Assembly (NCBI GenBank): GCA_029560455.1
Contig: JAKQKW010000319.1
Location: 1-32,668 of the forward strand
DNA from: Candidatus Rifleibacteriota bacterium
GTDB lineage: Bacteria > Riflebacteria > Ozemobacteria > Ozemobacterales > Ozemobacteraceae
Direction of reading: 5' to 3'
Length of the DNA stretch: 32,668 nucleotides
Positions 30,859-32,668 of this stretch are shown here, one piece after another; position 1 is the first letter of the stretch; every line of letters begins with the position of its first letter. The notes under the pieces are model-generated. The model worked only from the letters and a program-made list of their open reading frames with translations. It was not told the origin of the DNA and did not search any database. A program made the translations under genes and the position numbers.

Positions 30859-32199
30859 ATGAACAAATCGACCGCCTGCAACAGACGAATACCAGTTCTG
30901 TTGGCTCTGGCCGCCGTATTTTTGTTTTTCGTCAGCGGCGTTTATGCCGATTTTGCCCTGTCGAACGGGCATACGGCATATATCGGCGATACATACACCA
31001 TTTCTATGCTTGGTACCCGCAAGGCTTCGCACGATGATATACGGTCTTTAACCAAGCAGATCGAGGCTTTCCGAAAAGCTGAAAAGCTGATGCGTTCGTG
31101 GGGTATCAACATGGATGCCCGCGTTCATATCAGGTTCTATACTGATACTGACTTTCCGGCACGTGATATGTGGCTGGCGGCCGGTATGAAGCCTGATAAG
31201 GCGGCTCTCGATGCCTACGAGGAAAACAGCGGCCTGGTTTTCTGCAGCACTTCAGGCTACGAATTCGCGCACATGGCCGACAAACTCGATGACGACTACT
31301 TCTTTCTCAACCCCTTTCCCGATTACATCAAGCGCAAATATTTCGTTAACCCCGCTTCGATCAAAGGCGAAGTCCTGCAGGAAGTTCTCGACATCATCAA
31401 AAACGAAAAGAACGAAATCGAGCAGGGTCTCGACAAACCGGTCGGCGACCAGCTGAACAATTACATGATTTTCAAGAGCGCCGCGTATTCGCCTGACAAG
31501 GCGGTTCTGTGGGTGCCGGTCACCAAACCCGGTTCTCTGCATCGCTATCTCGATACGACCGTGCATGAATACGGTCACCATGTTTTTCATCAGATCACCA
31601 AAGAAATTCTCAACAAGAACAACCCGAAGAAAAAATGGACCAACATTCAGATTTTCTTTATCAGCTCGAATATTCTGGCAGTGAACGAATTTTTTGCCGA
31701 TTATGTTTCGATTGCCAATGGCTACACCAAGTGCATAAACCTGCATAAATACAACGATGTGCCGCAGGATATGAAACGCGTATTCAGCCAGGATAGAACC
31801 CTTGCCGGTTATCTCGAAGAAATCAGAAAAGGCGACAAACGGGTTAAGCACATGCTTTCAGAAGGTCATAATTCGCTGAACCCGATGCGTTCGTTCGTCT
31901 GGCAGCTGCGTCTGGCCCTGAATGCCGAAACTGTCGACAAACTCGTTATAACCGCAGTGCGCCAGGCCATCAGAAACTTTTTTGCGGTCGACATGCTCAA
32001 ATACCCGCGCGTCAGACTCACCGAAAAGGGCTGGGGCTGCTTTACCATCAAGGGTTACCCGGTTGACGTCGCCACCGAAAACCTGCGTTTTCTGCGCTGT
32101 CTGCAGGAAGCCGCCAACAAGCAGCTGAATGCCGAACAGAAGAAAAAATTCGCCGAGATTGCCGGCAAGATCTTTGCAGGTTACTATCCGCTTAAATAA
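30859..32199 (+). CDS. Secreted zinc metalloprotease (gluzincin-like)
   Basis: 446 residues with a signal peptide (about 10-30, cut after VYA). The zinc site is HEYGHH, with His236, Glu237 and His240. NEFFAD about 37 residues later gives the likely third ligand Glu277 and Asp281, as in thermolysin-like gluzincins (HExxH ... ExxxD). The rest of the sequence does not match a named protease family by eye. No propeptide is obvious, and no C-terminal sorting or binding domain. It acts outside the membrane; the substrate is unknown. It stands alone with its own promoter and terminator. Confidence 0.8.
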   Translation: MNKSTACNRRIPVLLALAAVFLFFVSGVYADFALSNGHTAYIGDTYTISMLGTRKASHDDIRSLTKQIEAFRKAEKLMRSWGINMDARVHIRFYTDTDFPARDMWLAAGMKPDKAALDAYEENSGLVFCSTSGYEFAHMADKLDDDYFFLNPFPDYIKRKYFVNPASIKGEVLQEVLDIIKNEKNEIEQGLDKPVGDQLNNYMIFKSAAYSPDKAVLWVPVTKPGSLHRYLDTTVHEYGHHVFHQITKEILNKNNPKKKWTNIQIFFISSNILAVNEFFADYVSIANGYTKCINLHKYNDVPQDMKRVFSQDRTLAGYLEEIRKGDKRVKHMLSEGHNSLNPMRSFVWQLRLALNAETVDKLVITAVRQAIRNFFAVDMLKYPRVRLTEKGWGCFTIKGYPVDVATENLRFLRCLQEAANKQLNAEQKKKFAEIAGKIFAGYYPLK

Positions 32200-32220
32200 C
32201 TTTAAATTCTTTGTAAGAGA

Positions 32221-32249
32221 AAGGCCCGGGCTTAAAGCCCGGGCCTTTT
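32221..32249. terminator. Terminator of the metalloprotease gene
   Basis: AAGGCCCGGGC (32221-32231) pairs with GCCCGGGCCTT (32237-32247) around TTAAA, and TTTT follows. The outer AA/TT makes it usable from the minus strand as well, just past the stop of the small membrane peptide at 32253. Confidence 0.9.
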
Positions 32250-32252
32250 GAT

Positions 32253-32417
32253 TCAGAGCAGGAAAATTTTGATTATGAAAATTAAGACAACTGCCACGAC
32301 GAAGAAAAGAAGCTTGGCCTTTATCTCGCCCACAACATTTTCGGTACCTGAGTCGGCCTGGTTTTGTTGAGCATTTTCGGGTTCGCGTTCATACTCTGAC
32401 TGATTGTATTCTGACAT
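32253..32417 (-). CDS. 54-residue tail-anchored membrane peptide
   Basis: Starts at ATG 32417 with AAAGGAG seven bases upstream; the frame is open further upstream to 32567 but that part has no ribosome site. Residues 1-33 are polar and acidic (Glu, Gln and Asn rich) and residues 34-53 form one hydrophobic helix (KLLFFVVAVVLIFIIKIFLL), so the peptide should sit in the membrane with its N-terminus in the cytoplasm. Not recognised. The leader has two overlapping hairpins (32494-32551). Confidence 0.65.
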   Translation of the reverse strand: MSEYNQSEYEREPENAQQNQADSGTENVVGEIKAKLLFFVVAVVLIFIIKIFLL

Positions 32418-32493
32418 TGGTCGGCTCCTTTGCACACTTGAATAACGAAAAGACATGCAGTTTGCACGCGATTCGCATTCGTTGAGTGAAGCG

Positions 32494-32551
32494 GGCTTTT
32501 TATCGTGATTCGTACACGAAAAAGCCGCCACCCGCGTCTGCGAATGGCGGC
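32494..32551 (-). promoter_or_regulatory. Two overlapping hairpins upstream of the small peptide: terminator plus alternative stem
   Basis: Read on the minus strand: GCCGCCA (32545-32551) pairs with TGGCGGC (32524-32530), then TTTTT, which is a rho-independent terminator. A second stem, GGCTTTTT with AAAAAGCC (32519-32526 with 32494-32501) plus CGTG/CACG, reuses the GGC and the T run. The two cannot form together. It may be an attenuator for the peptide gene, or simply the terminator of a gene beyond the window with a chance overlap. Confidence 0.5.
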
Positions 32552-32668
32552 CCGACCATTCATACAACCTTCGGAAAATCTCCGAACCCTTAACTAAAGA
32601 ATAACAGATTGGCCTGATGCTGACAAGTATTGAATTGCCATAGCTTTGATGACAATTGATTGCATTAT

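Noticed and set aside
1..32668. CRISPR array, IS element, prophage, tRNA or toxin-antitoxin pair
   Set aside because: No spaced direct repeats, transposase, integrase, cloverleaf or paired small genes of those kinds were found.

Overview
The window reads as bacterial chromosome of moderate GC, with dense coding on both strands and no sign of phage, plasmid, IS, CRISPR, tRNA or rRNA. The gene content suggests a free-living, largely anaerobic heterotroph. The evidence for this is a membrane pyrophosphatase with Na+-pump signatures, a ferredoxin-domain aldo/keto reductase, an A-type flavodiiron protein, PPDK-like and GAPDH-like enzymes, NagA and a FloA flotillin. The phylum cannot be fixed by eye; an uncultivated lineage (for example Riflebacteria-like) is only a guess. 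Clear sigma70-like promoters (TTGxxx / TAxxAT, 16-18 bp spacing) and strong Shine-Dalgarno sites (AGGAGG) are visible. Several genes appear to use TTG or GTG starts.

Layout. 1-461: 3' end of an aldo/keto reductase with two 4Fe-4S clusters, then a two-way terminator. 538-3387 (-): a membrane pyrophosphatase with a long Pro/Ala-rich tail. Its promoter overlaps a perfect palindrome and is divergent from an S-component-like membrane protein (3561-4094) that is probably leaderless. 4058-7265 (-): a two-gene sensory unit, a PhnD-like binding protein coupled to a HAMP/cyclase-like/HEAT protein whose cyclase active site looks degenerate. 7432-8814 (+): a LysM cell-wall protein whose terminator lies inside the end of the convergent ATP-grasp gene. 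8815-11237 (-): ATP-grasp and two TPR-type envelope proteins. 11238-11616: non-coding. 11617-14171 (-): an operon of a degenerate GGDEF protein plus the 2Fe-2S and FAD subunits of a xanthine dehydrogenase-family enzyme, with no molybdenum subunit present.

14329-18199 (+): mfd and an overlapping DUF1232-like gene. 18216-19301 (-): nagA. 19524-20792 (+): a GAPDH-family enzyme whose mRNA probably begins with a hairpin. 20836-25038 (-): a 1400-residue protein with PPDK-type nucleotide-binding and phosphohistidine domains, no PEP barrel, and about 900 unrecognised N-terminal residues. 25187-27724 (-): flavodiiron protein, small exported protein and PHP phosphatase, with overlapping or abutting ends. 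28043-29213 (+): floA and a 77-residue partner. 29287-30564 (-): a Na+/Ca2+ exchanger-family protein, also with a Pro/Ala-rich tail. 30859-32199 (+): a secreted zinc protease. 32253-32417 (-): a 54-residue tail-anchored peptide preceded by two overlapping RNA hairpins.

How the genes may work together: the pyrophosphatase and the exchanger fit a membrane economy using Na+ and PPi. The PhnD-like/pseudocyclase pair and the degenerate GGDEF protein suggest signalling through protein conformation or binding rather than nucleotide synthesis. No single complete new system is proven. The strongest novelty candidates are the PhnD-HAMP-pseudocyclase-HEAT pair, the PPDK-like giant, the matching tails on two ion transporters, and the attenuator-like leader at the right end.
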